From NCBI GenBank assembly GCA_947461105.1, contig CANHIG010000006.1, positions 1 through 37,228 of the forward strand: 37,228 bases of DNA, given 5' to 3'. Of this stretch, positions 1 through 9,956 are shown piece after piece (within the stretch, counting starts at the first letter, position 1; each line of letters begins with the position of its first letter). The notes under the pieces are model-generated. The model saw only the letters and a list, made by a program, of their open reading frames with translations, did no database searches and was not told where the DNA came from. Made by a program: the position numbers and the translations under genes. Source of the stretch: Bacteroidota bacterium (GTDB taxonomy: Bacteria; Bacteroidota; Bacteroidia; Chitinophagales; LD1).

Positions 1-2292
1 TATAGTGTAAAAGGAACTACTCGTCATAATTATGCTGATGAAGTGCGAGGTGAAATTGACTTTGATAAAGAAGCTAATATAGTTGTAGCATCCTGTACTC
101 GCTCCGCAGATTTTCCCAGAACTGATTCTACATTTCAAACTTCTTTTGGTGGTGGATTGGATGCTTGTGTTACCAAATTAAAGCCTAATCTCGATTCACT
201 TATTTGGAGTACTACTTTTGGCGGCACAGGAGATGATGCAGCCTATTCCGTGGCGTTTGACGGAGATAATGATTTATATTTAGCCGGGGGCACAGTATCT
301 AGTGATTTTCCAATGCCTGGAGGCGGAAGACAGAAGACGATAGGCGGAGGAACTGATGGTTTTATTTATTACGTAACTAATGATATTGACACTGTAATAT
401 CATCCACTTTTCAGGGTTTTGCAGACTATGATCAAATATATTTTGTTGAGACCGACAGAAAGAAAAATGTTTTGGTTTTAGGTCAGGCAGAAAACAGTCA
501 GTCCAATTTTATTTTCAATGCTTTATATAACAAACCTAATAGCGGTCAATTTATAAGTAAGTATCCGGCTGATTTAAGTTCATGGACTTGGTCAACTTCA
601 TTTGGCAGAGGTATAGGTCAGACGGATATTTCACCTACAGCTTTTCTGGTGGATTTGTGCAATAGTGTTTATGTAAGTGGATGGGGAAGTCCCGGTGTAA
701 ATAATATTGTTCAGGCAACAGGAGGGACAACAGGAATGGATGTGACACCCGGTGCTTTGAAACCTACAACAGATGGCGAGGAATTTTATTTGATGGTGAT
801 GAGAGATGACGCATCGGGACTTCAGTATGCAACATTTATGGGTGGGAATAACAGCGAAGAACACGTAGATGGAGGGACAAGCCGATTCGACCGTAAAGGA
901 GTTGTATACCAATCTGTTTGTGCGGGATGTGGTGGTAATAGTCGTTTCCCAACAGCTCCTGCAAACTGTGTTTCTCCGACAAACCGAAGCAGCAATTGTA
1001 ATAATTTGCTTTTTAAATTTGATTTGGATATTCCGCTTGCTATTGCAGATTTTTCTTTTCCGGGTGGATGTAATTTATTCAATATTCCGTTTACAAATCT
1101 CAGTAAACAAGTTAGTGCAAATGCAAAGTATTACTGGATATTTGGAGATGGAGATACCGCTATTTCAAATTCACCATATCATGTTTATCAGGATACAGGG
1201 ATTTATGTAGTGAAGCTGAAGCTGATTGATTCTATGAGCTGCAATATTTCAGACTCAATAGAAAAAACAATTATTATTCAATCTTCGAATAGTACAGTTT
1301 TTGGTGATACAGCAAAATGTATTCCTGATGCTGTTCAGATAGGTATACAAAATGATGGAAATCCTACTTCATCTTATTTATGGACACCTGCAGCAGCTTT
1401 AGATAACCCAAATATTTCAAGCCCTATTTCATCTACTGATACGAATATAACATATCAATTAGTCTATTTTCATGGCTATTGTGGCGACACCTTCACGCAG
1501 AGGGTTTTGGTAAGAGACGATTCACTTTTGATTAGCGGTGGTTATGTTTTGTGTCCTAAGGACACACTGCGACTGAATATTTCCAACGTGAATACTTCTA
1601 ATAATTTGACTTATGAGTGGACTCCTGTAAGTGAAATTCTATTAGGTCAAAATTCTTCTAATCCAATTTGTTTTCCGAGAATGGATACCATGTATTATGT
1701 AAATGCAATCAGTCAATATGGTTGTAAGTATGCAGATTCTATTTTTGTAGCAGTGGCTTCTCCAATAGGTAGTATCAGCATTATTGCAAATCCCGATACA
1801 ATTCTATATGGCGATACCTCGCAAATTATTACTACCTATCCTCCTGAAGTTGTTTCTTTTGAATGGGTAAATGATGCTACCCTTTCTTCATGGGATATTC
1901 CTAATCCTAAGGCAAATCCTAAGGAAGATAAAAATTATGTGCTTGTCGCAAAAGATGCAAATGGATGCAAGGTATCAAGTACAGTAAGGATTTTGGTGCG
2001 TAGGACTCCATGTAATAATGAAGGAGTATATATTCCAAATGCTTTCACGCCAAATGGAGATGGCAAAAATGATGTCTGGTATGTAAGGGGAAATGATATT
2101 AGAAGTGTTGAAATTTCAGTTTTTGATCGCTGGGGACAAAGAGTTTTTAATTCCACTTCTCTTTCTGTTGGATGGGATGGCACTTTTGGCGGGGCAAAAT
2201 TAGACCCTTCTGTTTTTGGGTATTATGTGGAAGGGTATTGTAAAAATGGAGATAAATTTTCATTGAAAGGCAATGTTACCATACTGAGATAA
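1..2292 (+). CDS. Secreted SBBP/beta-propeller and PKD protein with T9SS type B (gliding motility-associated, CHU_C) C-terminal domain; 5' truncated by the window
   Basis: Frame is open from base 1 (YSVKGTTRHNYADEVRGEID...), so the listed GTG at 43 is not a real start. SBBP-like repeats (DFPRTDSTFQTSFGGGLDACVTKL, STTFGGTGDDAAYSVAFDGDNDLYLAGGT). PKD-like segment (YYWIFGDGDTAISNSPYHVYQDTGIYVVKLKLID). C-terminus NAFTPNGDGKNDVWYVRG..FDRWGQRVF..WDGTFGG is the classic CHU_C signature. Confidence 0.9.
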   Translation, partial: YSVKGTTRHNYADEVRGEIDFDKEANIVVASCTRSADFPRTDSTFQTSFGGGLDACVTKLKPNLDSLIWSTTFGGTGDDAAYSVAFDGDNDLYLAGGTVSSDFPMPGGGRQKTIGGGTDGFIYYVTNDIDTVISSTFQGFADYDQIYFVETDRKKNVLVLGQAENSQSNFIFNALYNKPNSGQFISKYPADLSSWTWSTSFGRGIGQTDISPTAFLVDLCNSVYVSGWGSPGVNNIVQATGGTTGMDVTPGALKPTTDGEEFYLMVMRDDASGLQYATFMGGNNSEEHVDGGTSRFDRKGVVYQSVCAGCGGNSRFPTAPANCVSPTNRSSNCNNLLFKFDLDIPLAIADFSFPGGCNLFNIPFTNLSKQVSANAKYYWIFGDGDTAISNSPYHVYQDTGIYVVKLKLIDSMSCNISDSIEKTIIIQSSNSTVFGDTAKCIPDAVQIGIQNDGNPTSSYLWTPAAALDNPNISSPISSTDTNITYQLVYFHGYCGDTFTQRVLVRDDSLLISGGYVLCPKDTLRLNISNVNTSNNLTYEWTPVSEILLGQNSSNPICFPRMDTMYYVNAISQYGCKYADSIFVAVASPIGSISIIANPDTILYGDTSQIITTYPPEVVSFEWVNDATLSSWDIPNPKANPKEDKNYVLVAKDANGCKVSSTVRILVRRTPCNNEGVYIPNAFTPNGDGKNDVWYVRGNDIRSVEISVFDRWGQRVFNSTSLSVGWDGTFGGAKLDPSVFGYYVEGYCKNGDKFSLKGNVTILR

Positions 2293-2293
2293 A

Positions 2294-3352
2294 ATGAATT
2301 GGTTCAAAAAATATAGCAGTACTATTTATAAGCATTTGAAGCTGATGAGGCTGCTTTTTTCTGTATTGTTTTTATCGAGTACATTCCTTACAAATGCTCA
2401 GGATATTCATTTTTCGCAATTTTCTTTTTCTCCAATGAATGTGAATCCTGCTTATACCGCTTTGTTTAATGGCGATGTTCGATTTGTAGGGAATTACAGA
2501 AATCAGTGGTTTACTGTTCCCGTTAACTATAATACAGTTTCTATTTCTGCTGATATGAATTTGTTCCAACTTAAAAATCATGATAAGATTGGCGGAGGAC
2601 TTTCATTTTACTATGACAGAGCAGGCGATTCTCGATTTACATCCATTCAGGCATTAGCTCATTTTAGCTATTTACTCAATTTTGGGAAAGACGATAAGCA
2701 TACTATTGGTGTAGGATTTAATGTTGGCGTAGGAAATAGAACTGTTCAGTATCAGTATTTGTATTTTGACAATCAATATAATGGAGATCGTTTTGATGGG
2801 CGAATTCAACCTGATGAAAATTTTCCAACGGCTACTTTTACCTATCCTGACATGGGAGCAGGAATCAGTTATCAGTATAGAAAAAGTAATAGGCAAGTAT
2901 TCGTTTTAGGTACTTCCATTCAACATCTTAACCAACCTGCGCAATCATTTTTTGGTGATAAAAACGTGAGATTGAATATGCGCTATACTATTCAAGCAAG
3001 CTTGAGGTGGAAGGTTCATAAAAAGTTAGATATTGTTCCTCAGGTAATTTTTCAATCGCAGGATACAAAATATGAGCTTGCATTTGGAGTACATACCAAG
3101 GCCTATATTTTCAAACAAAAAAATGCGAACATTTGCCTCAATACTGGTGTGTATTATCGAAATAATGATGCTGCATATCTTTTGCTTGGGATCGATTATA
3201 ATGCCTGGCAGGTGAATCTGACTTATGATATTAATACTTCAAAGTTTAAACCGGCTACCAGTACTTATGGCGCAATAGAAGCATCTGTCATTTATATTTT
3301 ATCAAGAGTGAAAAAAGTAAATAGTACCGGTAGTGATTGTCAGATTTTTTAA
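2294..3352 (+). CDS. PorP/SprF family type IX secretion membrane protein
   Basis: Signal peptide followed by AQDIHFSQFSFSPMNVNPAYTALFNGDVRFVGNYRNQW, typical of PorP/SprF; directly follows a CHU_C protein gene. Confidence 0.92.
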   Translation: MNWFKKYSSTIYKHLKLMRLLFSVLFLSSTFLTNAQDIHFSQFSFSPMNVNPAYTALFNGDVRFVGNYRNQWFTVPVNYNTVSISADMNLFQLKNHDKIGGGLSFYYDRAGDSRFTSIQALAHFSYLLNFGKDDKHTIGVGFNVGVGNRTVQYQYLYFDNQYNGDRFDGRIQPDENFPTATFTYPDMGAGISYQYRKSNRQVFVLGTSIQHLNQPAQSFFGDKNVRLNMRYTIQASLRWKVHKKLDIVPQVIFQSQDTKYELAFGVHTKAYIFKQKNANICLNTGVYYRNNDAAYLLLGIDYNAWQVNLTYDINTSKFKPATSTYGAIEASVIYILSRVKKVNSTGSDCQIF

Positions 3353-3359
3353 TAAAAAA

Positions 3360-5423
3360 ATGAGCGTAAAATTGCCTTTCAGAAAATTGCTTTTTCTGTC
3401 TCTTTTCTTTCTGTTTGCAAGTGCTTTGGTTTCAGCACAAAGTGCAAAGCAGTTCTTAGAAAAGGGGAATCAGCGTTTTGAAATGGCAGATTATTATGGA
3501 GCTGCTGAAATATTGAATCAGGGAGCAGAGTTATATACTGACAATCTTGAAATCCGCTTTCTTCTTGCTGAGTCTTATAGACATTATAACGATTATGAAA
3601 CTGCTGCTGAGTCTTACAAAAATATTTTGACTGATGATAAAGATGAGCTTTTCCCTACAGCGCGATTTTGGTATGCCAGTATGTTGAAACAACTTGGAAA
3701 GTATAATGAAGCATTAAAACAATTTGAGAAATATAAAATAGCGAGCAGGGGGAGAACTGAGCTGGCAGCTGAAATAACTCGTGAGGTAGAAAGTGCAAAA
3801 TGGGCAAAAGAAAATCAAGCTAAAGTGGCACCAATAAAAATAATTCATCTTGGCGATGATGTGAATTCCGTGTACTCTGATTTCAATCCTTTTACTTCAA
3901 TTGATAATGAATTGGTATATAGTTCTCTGAAGAAAGACACATTGAAGAATATTAAAGAAAGTCGTTCTGGTTTTTTTTCTCCAGATAAAGAACTTGCAAA
4001 ATTTATAGATAAAATAAATGCTTCGCAAAGTTCTAAAAGTATTGCTAATGGTAGTTTTTCTGTTGATTTTTCTCAATTCTTTTTTAATGTTTGTGATAAT
4101 GAAATCAAAAAGCACTGCGATGTTTATGTGATGCATTTCAATGGAGAATGGTCTGCTCCAATAATAACTCAAGGGGTCAATTCAAATAATGCTACATCCT
4201 CGCAACCATTTTTAGTAAAAGAGCAGGATGGGAATTATTTGTATTTCAGCAGCGATAGGAGCGGCACTAAAGGTGGAATGGATATTTGGCGTGCCAAACA
4301 GATTGATAAAGAAAAGTTTATTGCTCCTGAAAATGTAAGCGCTATCAATACAGCAAAAAATGAGTATTCAGTATTTTATGATGAAGATTCAAACAAAATT
4401 TATTTTTCGTCTGAAGGGTGGAAAGGTTTTGGGGGACTTGATATTTTCTATTATGATCTAACCTGCAAGTGCGCACCCGTTAATTTAGGACAGCCTATTA
4501 ATTCACCTGCAAATGATTTCGGGTATTCATTGTCAGCTGACAGAACTAAAGCCTATTTTGCTTCTAATAGGAAAGGTTCTTTGTTTATTAAATCGCAAAC
4601 ATGCTGCTATGATATTTGGATGTATGATACAGGAAAAGATGCTAAGGAAAAGAAGGAAGTGCTAACAGTAAAAGTTGTTGATAGCATTGAAGCACGAATG
4701 AAAATTGATTCATCTTTTACTGTAGCTGTAACCAAAAATGATGATGAGAAATCTATAAAGGATACTCTAATAGTCAACGGAGAACAAATTGCAAATAGGC
4801 AGCGTGATTCATCAGTTCAAACATCACAAAATGTTTTTGATATTGCTAAGACCAAGAAATTGATTCCTGTTACTCTTTATTTCCATAATGATGAACCCGA
4901 TTGTTGCAATTTGAGTGACACAACAAATCTGAACTATGCAACCACCTATGAGGCATATTGGAAATTACTGAGAGAGTATAAAATGAATTTTGCTAAAGGG
5001 CTGGATGAAGGCAAGAAAACAGAAGCAGAGGATGCTATATTTTATTTGTTTACTAACCGTGTAGAGAAGGGATACAGCGATTTGGTACAACTTAGTGCAC
5101 AAATCACAGATGCGTTGAATACGAATCAAAAAATTGAAATTACTATTCAAGGTTATTGCTCTCCACTCAATTATAATTTGTATAACATTAAGCTGGGATA
5201 CAGGCGTGTAGCGTCATTAATCAATTATTTTTACAACTACAGAAACGGATTGCTCAGGCCATTTTTAAATGATGGACGATTAGTACTTAAAAAAGAATCA
5301 TTTGGAGAGGAGACCGCTCCGAGCGATGTAAGCGATAGCAGAGAGGATACTCAGAATTCTGTTTACAACCCACGAGCAGCGATTGAAAGAAAAGTAGAAA
5401 TCATTTCAATTGAAATAAAATAG
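3360..5423 (+). CDS. OmpA-family outer-membrane-associated protein with TPR, PD40/WD40-like repeats and divergent OmpA C-terminal domain (PorE/SprF-associated type)
   Basis: N-terminal TPR-like region (AKQFLEKGNQRFEMADYYGAAEILNQGAELY), PD40-like YLYFSSDRSGTKGGMDIWRA and IYFSSEGWKGFGGLDIFY, C-terminal IEITIQGYCSPLNYNLYNIKLGYRRVASLINYF. ATG at 3360 (MSVKLPFRK, signal peptide) preferred over the track's GTG at 3333. Confidence 0.87.
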   Translation: MSVKLPFRKLLFLSLFFLFASALVSAQSAKQFLEKGNQRFEMADYYGAAEILNQGAELYTDNLEIRFLLAESYRHYNDYETAAESYKNILTDDKDELFPTARFWYASMLKQLGKYNEALKQFEKYKIASRGRTELAAEITREVESAKWAKENQAKVAPIKIIHLGDDVNSVYSDFNPFTSIDNELVYSSLKKDTLKNIKESRSGFFSPDKELAKFIDKINASQSSKSIANGSFSVDFSQFFFNVCDNEIKKHCDVYVMHFNGEWSAPIITQGVNSNNATSSQPFLVKEQDGNYLYFSSDRSGTKGGMDIWRAKQIDKEKFIAPENVSAINTAKNEYSVFYDEDSNKIYFSSEGWKGFGGLDIFYYDLTCKCAPVNLGQPINSPANDFGYSLSADRTKAYFASNRKGSLFIKSQTCCYDIWMYDTGKDAKEKKEVLTVKVVDSIEARMKIDSSFTVAVTKNDDEKSIKDTLIVNGEQIANRQRDSSVQTSQNVFDIAKTKKLIPVTLYFHNDEPDCCNLSDTTNLNYATTYEAYWKLLREYKMNFAKGLDEGKKTEAEDAIFYLFTNRVEKGYSDLVQLSAQITDALNTNQKIEITIQGYCSPLNYNLYNIKLGYRRVASLINYFYNYRNGLLRPFLNDGRLVLKKESFGEETAPSDVSDSREDTQNSVYNPRAAIERKVEIISIEIK

Positions 5424-5473
5424 AATAGTAAACAGAATTTTATTTGTTTAAATTAGTGGCGTAAAATTCATCA

Positions 5474-6457
5474 GTGAGTAAAGAAAATTTCAAATCAAAA
5501 ACATCTGATAAACATCCTTTCACAAAGTTTATCAAAGAAAAGCCTGTAGCAATCGAGCCTGAGCTTATCAAACGATTTGAAAAAGGACAAATTGCTCCAA
5601 GACCTGCAAGGAAATCAGCTTCATCTCTTGAAGAAAGAATAGACAAGAGAATCCGACAACTTGATATTGATAATAAAAAGAAACCCTATACAGGGAAAGG
5701 TGACGATTCCCCAAATTTTGATGAACCGGTAAGATTGAATAAATATCTAGCACATGCTGGAGTAGCTTCCAGACGCAAAGCCGATGAATTAATTGCAGCC
5801 GGAAAGGTAAAAGTAAATGGTGTAGTGATTTTGGAAATGGGCCACAAGGTATTGCCTGAGGATAAGGTTTATTTTGATGGGAAAACTGTAAATCCTGAGC
5901 AGAAGGTGTACATTTTGCTTAATAAGCCTAAGGATTGTATCACAACAACCAGTGATGAAAAAGATAGAAAAACAGTACTTGATTTAATCAAAGGTGCTTA
6001 CGCTCAGATAAAGTCGGTTAAGAAGCCGAGGCTATACCCTGTGGGGAGATTAGATAGAAATACATCGGGTGTTTTACTGATTACCAATGATGGTGAATTA
6101 GCTCAAAACCTTACACATCCTTCACGCGAGATGCGCAAGATTTATCACGTGCATCTAAATAAAAATCTGACTATTGAGGATATTGCAAAAATTCAACACG
6201 GAATTGTGCTGGAAGATGGCATTGCGGAAGTGGATGAAATAGCTTATACCAATCCTAAAACAAAAAGTGAAGTTGGTGTAGAAATTCATAGCGGAAAAAA
6301 CAGAATTGTCAGAAGAATTTTTGAATCACTTGGCTATGAAGTAGAAAAACTTGATAGAGTCTATTTTGGTGGTCTTACCAAAAAAGATTTGCCAAGAGGG
6401 AAATGGAGATTTCTTGATGAAGAGGAGGTGCGCAGATTAAAGCACTTTATTGTTTAA
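5474..6457 (+). CDS. rluB: Pseudouridine synthase, RsuA/RluB family with S4 domain
   Basis: S4 motif VRLNKYLAHAGVASRRKADELIAAGKVKVNG; pseudouridine synthase motif RLYPVGRLDRNTSGVLLITNDGELAQNLTHPS; GTG start. Confidence 0.92.
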   Translation: MSKENFKSKTSDKHPFTKFIKEKPVAIEPELIKRFEKGQIAPRPARKSASSLEERIDKRIRQLDIDNKKKPYTGKGDDSPNFDEPVRLNKYLAHAGVASRRKADELIAAGKVKVNGVVILEMGHKVLPEDKVYFDGKTVNPEQKVYILLNKPKDCITTTSDEKDRKTVLDLIKGAYAQIKSVKKPRLYPVGRLDRNTSGVLLITNDGELAQNLTHPSREMRKIYHVHLNKNLTIEDIAKIQHGIVLEDGIAEVDEIAYTNPKTKSEVGVEIHSGKNRIVRRIFESLGYEVEKLDRVYFGGLTKKDLPRGKWRFLDEEEVRRLKHFIV

Positions 6458-6992
6458 GCGCTCTCGCCAACCACACAAACTCATTTGTAAAATTATTAAG
6501 GCTTCTATTGAGACCTTCGTCTAGTTTTTCTCCTTGCTCACTTATCTTTTTATCGATATTGCCAATTAGTAGCATGTGAGGACATGGTATACCGAAAAAT
6601 GCACAAATCATTTGTTGCATTTGTTGCGCAGCTCTCATACCTCCTAAAGCTCCTGTTGAGTAGGTAACTATACCAAATGCTTTTCGATTAAATTTTGGAA
6701 AATGGTCTAACAAATTTTTGAGCACCGGAGCGCAACTGCCATTATATTCAGGGGAAATAAGAATAAAAGCATCTGCATCAAAAATTAAACTTTCAAGTCC
6801 GTTATGGGAAGCAGGGATTTGTTCCTTAGAGGCAAAAATGTGTTCTATAAATGGAAGCGGATAATCGCGAATATCTAGAATATTAAATTCCACTTCGGGA
6901 TATTTGATATGCAATTCTCTTTGTAATAATAATGCAGCTCTGTGGCTCAATGCTTTCTCTCTGGAACTTCCGGATATTAGGGTAACTCTCAT
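6447..6992 (-). CDS. NADPH-dependent FMN reductase family protein
   Basis: MRVTLISGSSREKALSHRAA, ILISPEYNGSCAPVLKNLLDHF and GALGGMRAAQQM are typical of the family. Start placed at the internal ATG (6992) rather than 7013. Confidence 0.88.
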   Translation of the reverse strand: MRVTLISGSSREKALSHRAALLLQRELHIKYPEVEFNILDIRDYPLPFIEHIFASKEQIPASHNGLESLIFDADAFILISPEYNGSCAPVLKNLLDHFPKFNRKAFGIVTYSTGALGGMRAAQQMQQMICAFFGIPCPHMLLIGNIDKKISEQGEKLDEGLNRSLNNFTNEFVWLARALKQ

Positions 6993-7084
6993 TTTTTTTG
7001 AAATATATAACACTCATAATCGAAACTATGTTTAATTTTAATGCAATATTTCTGATTGTGATTATATTTAGCAAATATTTTTTT

Positions 7085-7618
7085 ATGGATTGGTTGTCTG
7101 TTGTAATAGAAGTGCTTAAAATATTCATCCCTTTGGCGATATTGGCTGCTACAGTTATTTATACCATCCGCTCTTTTTTGGAGCGAGATGAGAAAGTGAG
7201 ATTAATAGAAGCAAAAGTAAATAGTTCGAAGGATGTGACTTTGATTCGACTACAGGCCTACGAAAGAATGGCATTGTTGCTGGAAAGAATTCATCCAGCA
7301 TCTGTTATGAACAGAGTATGGCAGTCTGAAATGAATGCCCGAGAACTGCAATATGCTTTTACCATGACTATTCAGGCTGAATATGATCACAATGTGGCTC
7401 AGCAGATTTATATTTCTTCTGAAGCATGGGGACTAATTGCTGAAGCAAAAGAGGAATTGATTAAGCTGGCTAATATGATTGGTAATGCTTTGCCGCAGGA
7501 TTCACCGGCTGCTCAGTTTTCTAAATTTTATCTTGACGCTGTAGCAAATGCAGGTAAGCCATTGCCAAATGAAACTGCCCTATCTTTTCTTAAACAGGAA
7601 ATAGCCCAAATACTATAG
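7085..7618 (+). CDS. Conserved Bacteroidota membrane-anchored protein (DUF7935-like)
   Basis: N-terminal TM segment then VTLIRLQAYERMALLLERIHPASVMNRV...EYDHNVAQQIYISSEAWGLI. ATG at 7085 (MDWLSVV) preferred over upstream 6998. Confidence 0.7.
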   Translation: MDWLSVVIEVLKIFIPLAILAATVIYTIRSFLERDEKVRLIEAKVNSSKDVTLIRLQAYERMALLLERIHPASVMNRVWQSEMNARELQYAFTMTIQAEYDHNVAQQIYISSEAWGLIAEAKEELIKLANMIGNALPQDSPAAQFSKFYLDAVANAGKPLPNETALSFLKQEIAQIL

Positions 7619-7621
7619 TCT

Positions 7622-8356
7622 ATGAAACTCAGTGACCAAAGCCTAAGGAAAGTATTGTTTATTGATATTGAAACCGTTTCTCGCGAAAAGAGCTTCAAGG
7701 AATTAGATCAAACCTGGCAAAATCTGTGGGAACTGAAGGCGGCTACTTTTCAAAATAATACTGATTCTATTGATGTGTCTTACGAAAAGCGTGCTGCAAT
7801 TTTTGCAGAGTTTGGTAAAGTGATTTGCATTTCACTTGGTTATTTTCACAAAGACAAGAATAGTCACCATGAGATTTTCAGAGTGAAAAGTTTCTATGAA
7901 AATGAGGAAAGCGCGCTTTTGAAATCATTTGCTGCACTGCTTCAAAAGTATTTTTCTGATGAGCATGACTGGCAATTGTGTGGACATAATATAAGAGAGT
8001 TTGATATTCCATTTTTGTGCAGAAGGATGGTAGCGAATGGAATTGCTTTGCCTGATATTTTAGACTTATCTGGTCGCAAACCATGGGAAATAAATATTAT
8101 TGATACGATGCAGCAGTGGAAATTTGGAGATTATAAAAACTATACTTCACTTAAACTAATCGCTGCTACGCTGGGTATTCCTTCTCCAAAGGATGATATA
8201 GAAGGGAAAGATGTTGGACATGTTTTTTGGAATGAGCATAATCTTCAGCGTATAGTGGATTATTGTCATCGCGATGTAATTACTGTAGCCAGAATCCTCA
8301 TGAAAATCAAAGCTGAGACCTGCACTTTAGATGAGGCTGATATTTTGATCCAATAA
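7622..8356 (+). CDS. Predicted 3'-5' exonuclease related to the PolB exonuclease domain
   Basis: LFIDIETVS, LCGHNIREFDIPFLCRRM, YCHRDVITVARI match DEDD exonuclease motifs. Confidence 0.85.
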   Translation: MKLSDQSLRKVLFIDIETVSREKSFKELDQTWQNLWELKAATFQNNTDSIDVSYEKRAAIFAEFGKVICISLGYFHKDKNSHHEIFRVKSFYENEESALLKSFAALLQKYFSDEHDWQLCGHNIREFDIPFLCRRMVANGIALPDILDLSGRKPWEINIIDTMQQWKFGDYKNYTSLKLIAATLGIPSPKDDIEGKDVGHVFWNEHNLQRIVDYCHRDVITVARILMKIKAETCTLDEADILIQ

Positions 8357-8359
8357 TTG

Positions 8360-9268
8360 CTACTCGAAATTTTTATCCAGAAAAGCACTGAGTTTTTTTA
8401 TTGCTGCATTAGCTTTTGGTAAAACCCTCCAAAAGGATTGGAACACATGAAAGTAATCTTCATAAACATCCATTTCAATCGGAACATTTTTTGATTGAGC
8501 ATTTTCATAAACTCTTACTGAATCATCAAGCAGCACTTCTGCTGTACCCACTTGAATATAAATAGGTGGAAGACCACTGAAGTCGCCAAATACAGGAGAT
8601 ATATATGGATTTGCAGGATTGTTTTCGGTGTAGTAAATTTTTGTCCAAAACGGAAATGCTTCTTTGGTGAGCATAGGTTCCTCTGTGTTTGGATCTAAAT
8701 AGGTTTTCCCACTCAGGGTAAGGTCTGTCCATGGCGATAAAGTAATGGCGCACTTCGGAAGAGGCTTGTTATGGTCTCGTAAATACAAAAGGGTTGCGAA
8801 TGTAAGTCCTCCTCCTGCCGAGTCCCCGCCAAGTGCTATATCATTGTTACTATATCCATTTTCCAGCAACCATTCATAAGCCATTACTGCATCATTGAGT
8901 CCTGCGGGGAAAGGATTTTCCGGTGCAAGCCTGTATTCAAAGTTTAGAATTTTAAAATGCTGTCCTGCCAAAGCAATTTTGGTAAGTAATGAGCGATGTG
9001 TATCTATACTGCCTACTGAATAGCCTCCCCCATGAAAATACAACAACACTTTTTTTGAAGAATGCTTTTTTTGTTCAATCCATTCAGCTTTGCAATGCTG
9101 TATTTCTATTGGTGTGTAGTTGCATTTATCGCTTCTATATTCATAGCGCTTTGTAAGTTTTTCGAACCCGGCTCTGGACCTTGGTATATTTTGCCATTCA
9201 GCCTTATTACGAAATGAACGAATTGCATTTTTTACAACACTAATTGGAATTGGAATATTTATCATCAT
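8360..9268 (-). CDS. Alpha/beta hydrolase (hormone-sensitive-lipase-like esterase)
   Basis: HGGGYSVGS oxyanion motif, GDSAGGG nucleophile elbow, DYFHVF catalytic His. Confidence 0.9.
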   Translation of the reverse strand: MMINIPIPISVVKNAIRSFRNKAEWQNIPRSRAGFEKLTKRYEYRSDKCNYTPIEIQHCKAEWIEQKKHSSKKVLLYFHGGGYSVGSIDTHRSLLTKIALAGQHFKILNFEYRLAPENPFPAGLNDAVMAYEWLLENGYSNNDIALGGDSAGGGLTFATLLYLRDHNKPLPKCAITLSPWTDLTLSGKTYLDPNTEEPMLTKEAFPFWTKIYYTENNPANPYISPVFGDFSGLPPIYIQVGTAEVLLDDSVRVYENAQSKNVPIEMDVYEDYFHVFQSFWRVLPKANAAIKKLSAFLDKNFE

Positions 9269-9340
9269 GGTATTATAATCTTAAGTTGAAACTGTTTCTA
9301 ATCTCCATTTAATGAAATATTGGGAATAGCAATTAATAAG

Positions 9341-9895
9341 TTAGGGTCTGAAATCAGGATTTCCGGCTCGTTTTTTCATGAGGCGCTCATATATGCTGGA
9401 AATAGGATTATAGAATTTCGCCTTTTCTTTGTGAAGGTATTTTGGAGCCGCTACGCCAGGAACTAAAACAATATTTGCCATTCCATCTCCCCGAATAAAT
9501 GCATCTTCAAATTCTCTTTTATTGCTGAATGGATAGATGGTCACTTCTTTAAGTTTGTAAAAGTCTTTCATGAGATTTACATCCAGCGAATAGCGCATCG
9601 TTTCGGGAATTCCCGAAACGGGTATTTCTTTCCAAATATATCCTAATGAAGAAAATCTTAAGGTGTCTGAAGGGTATACATATATTTGAAATTTTCCGTC
9701 TGCATCGGCACTTTGTCCTTTTTTTCTGTTTTGAATTACGATTGAAGCATTTGGTAAGTGTGCTTTGGACTGCATGTCAACAACTGTTCCCTTAAGCAAT
9801 ATTTTCCCTTCTGTATAGTCGAAATTTAATTGAGCGCTAATGTTAAGCGTCAGAAATATAATCAGAAAAAATGAAAGGAATAAACGAGTTTTCAC
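9341..9895 (-). CDS. Secreted protein with carboxypeptidase-regulatory-like (CarboxypepD_reg) domain
   Basis: Signal peptide plus ILLKGTVVDMQSKAHLPNASIVIQNRKKGQSADADGKFQIYV...DTLRFSSLGY. Confidence 0.82.
   Translation of the reverse strand: MKTRLFLSFFLIIFLTLNISAQLNFDYTEGKILLKGTVVDMQSKAHLPNASIVIQNRKKGQSADADGKFQIYVYPSDTLRFSSLGYIWKEIPVSGIPETMRYSLDVNLMKDFYKLKEVTIYPFSNKREFEDAFIRGDGMANIVLVPGVAAPKYLHKEKAKFYNPISSIYERLMKKRAGNPDFRP
9599..9620. repeat. 22-bp perfect palindrome CGTTTCGGGAATTCCCGAAACG inside a CDS
   Basis: Left half CGTTTCGGGAA is the exact reverse complement of TTCCCGAAACG. Confidence 0.9.
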
Positions 9896-9956
9896 AGTAG
9901 TAAAATATAATAACAGATTGAGGGTTGAAAAGTATTTAGCCTTATTAACAGTTCTG

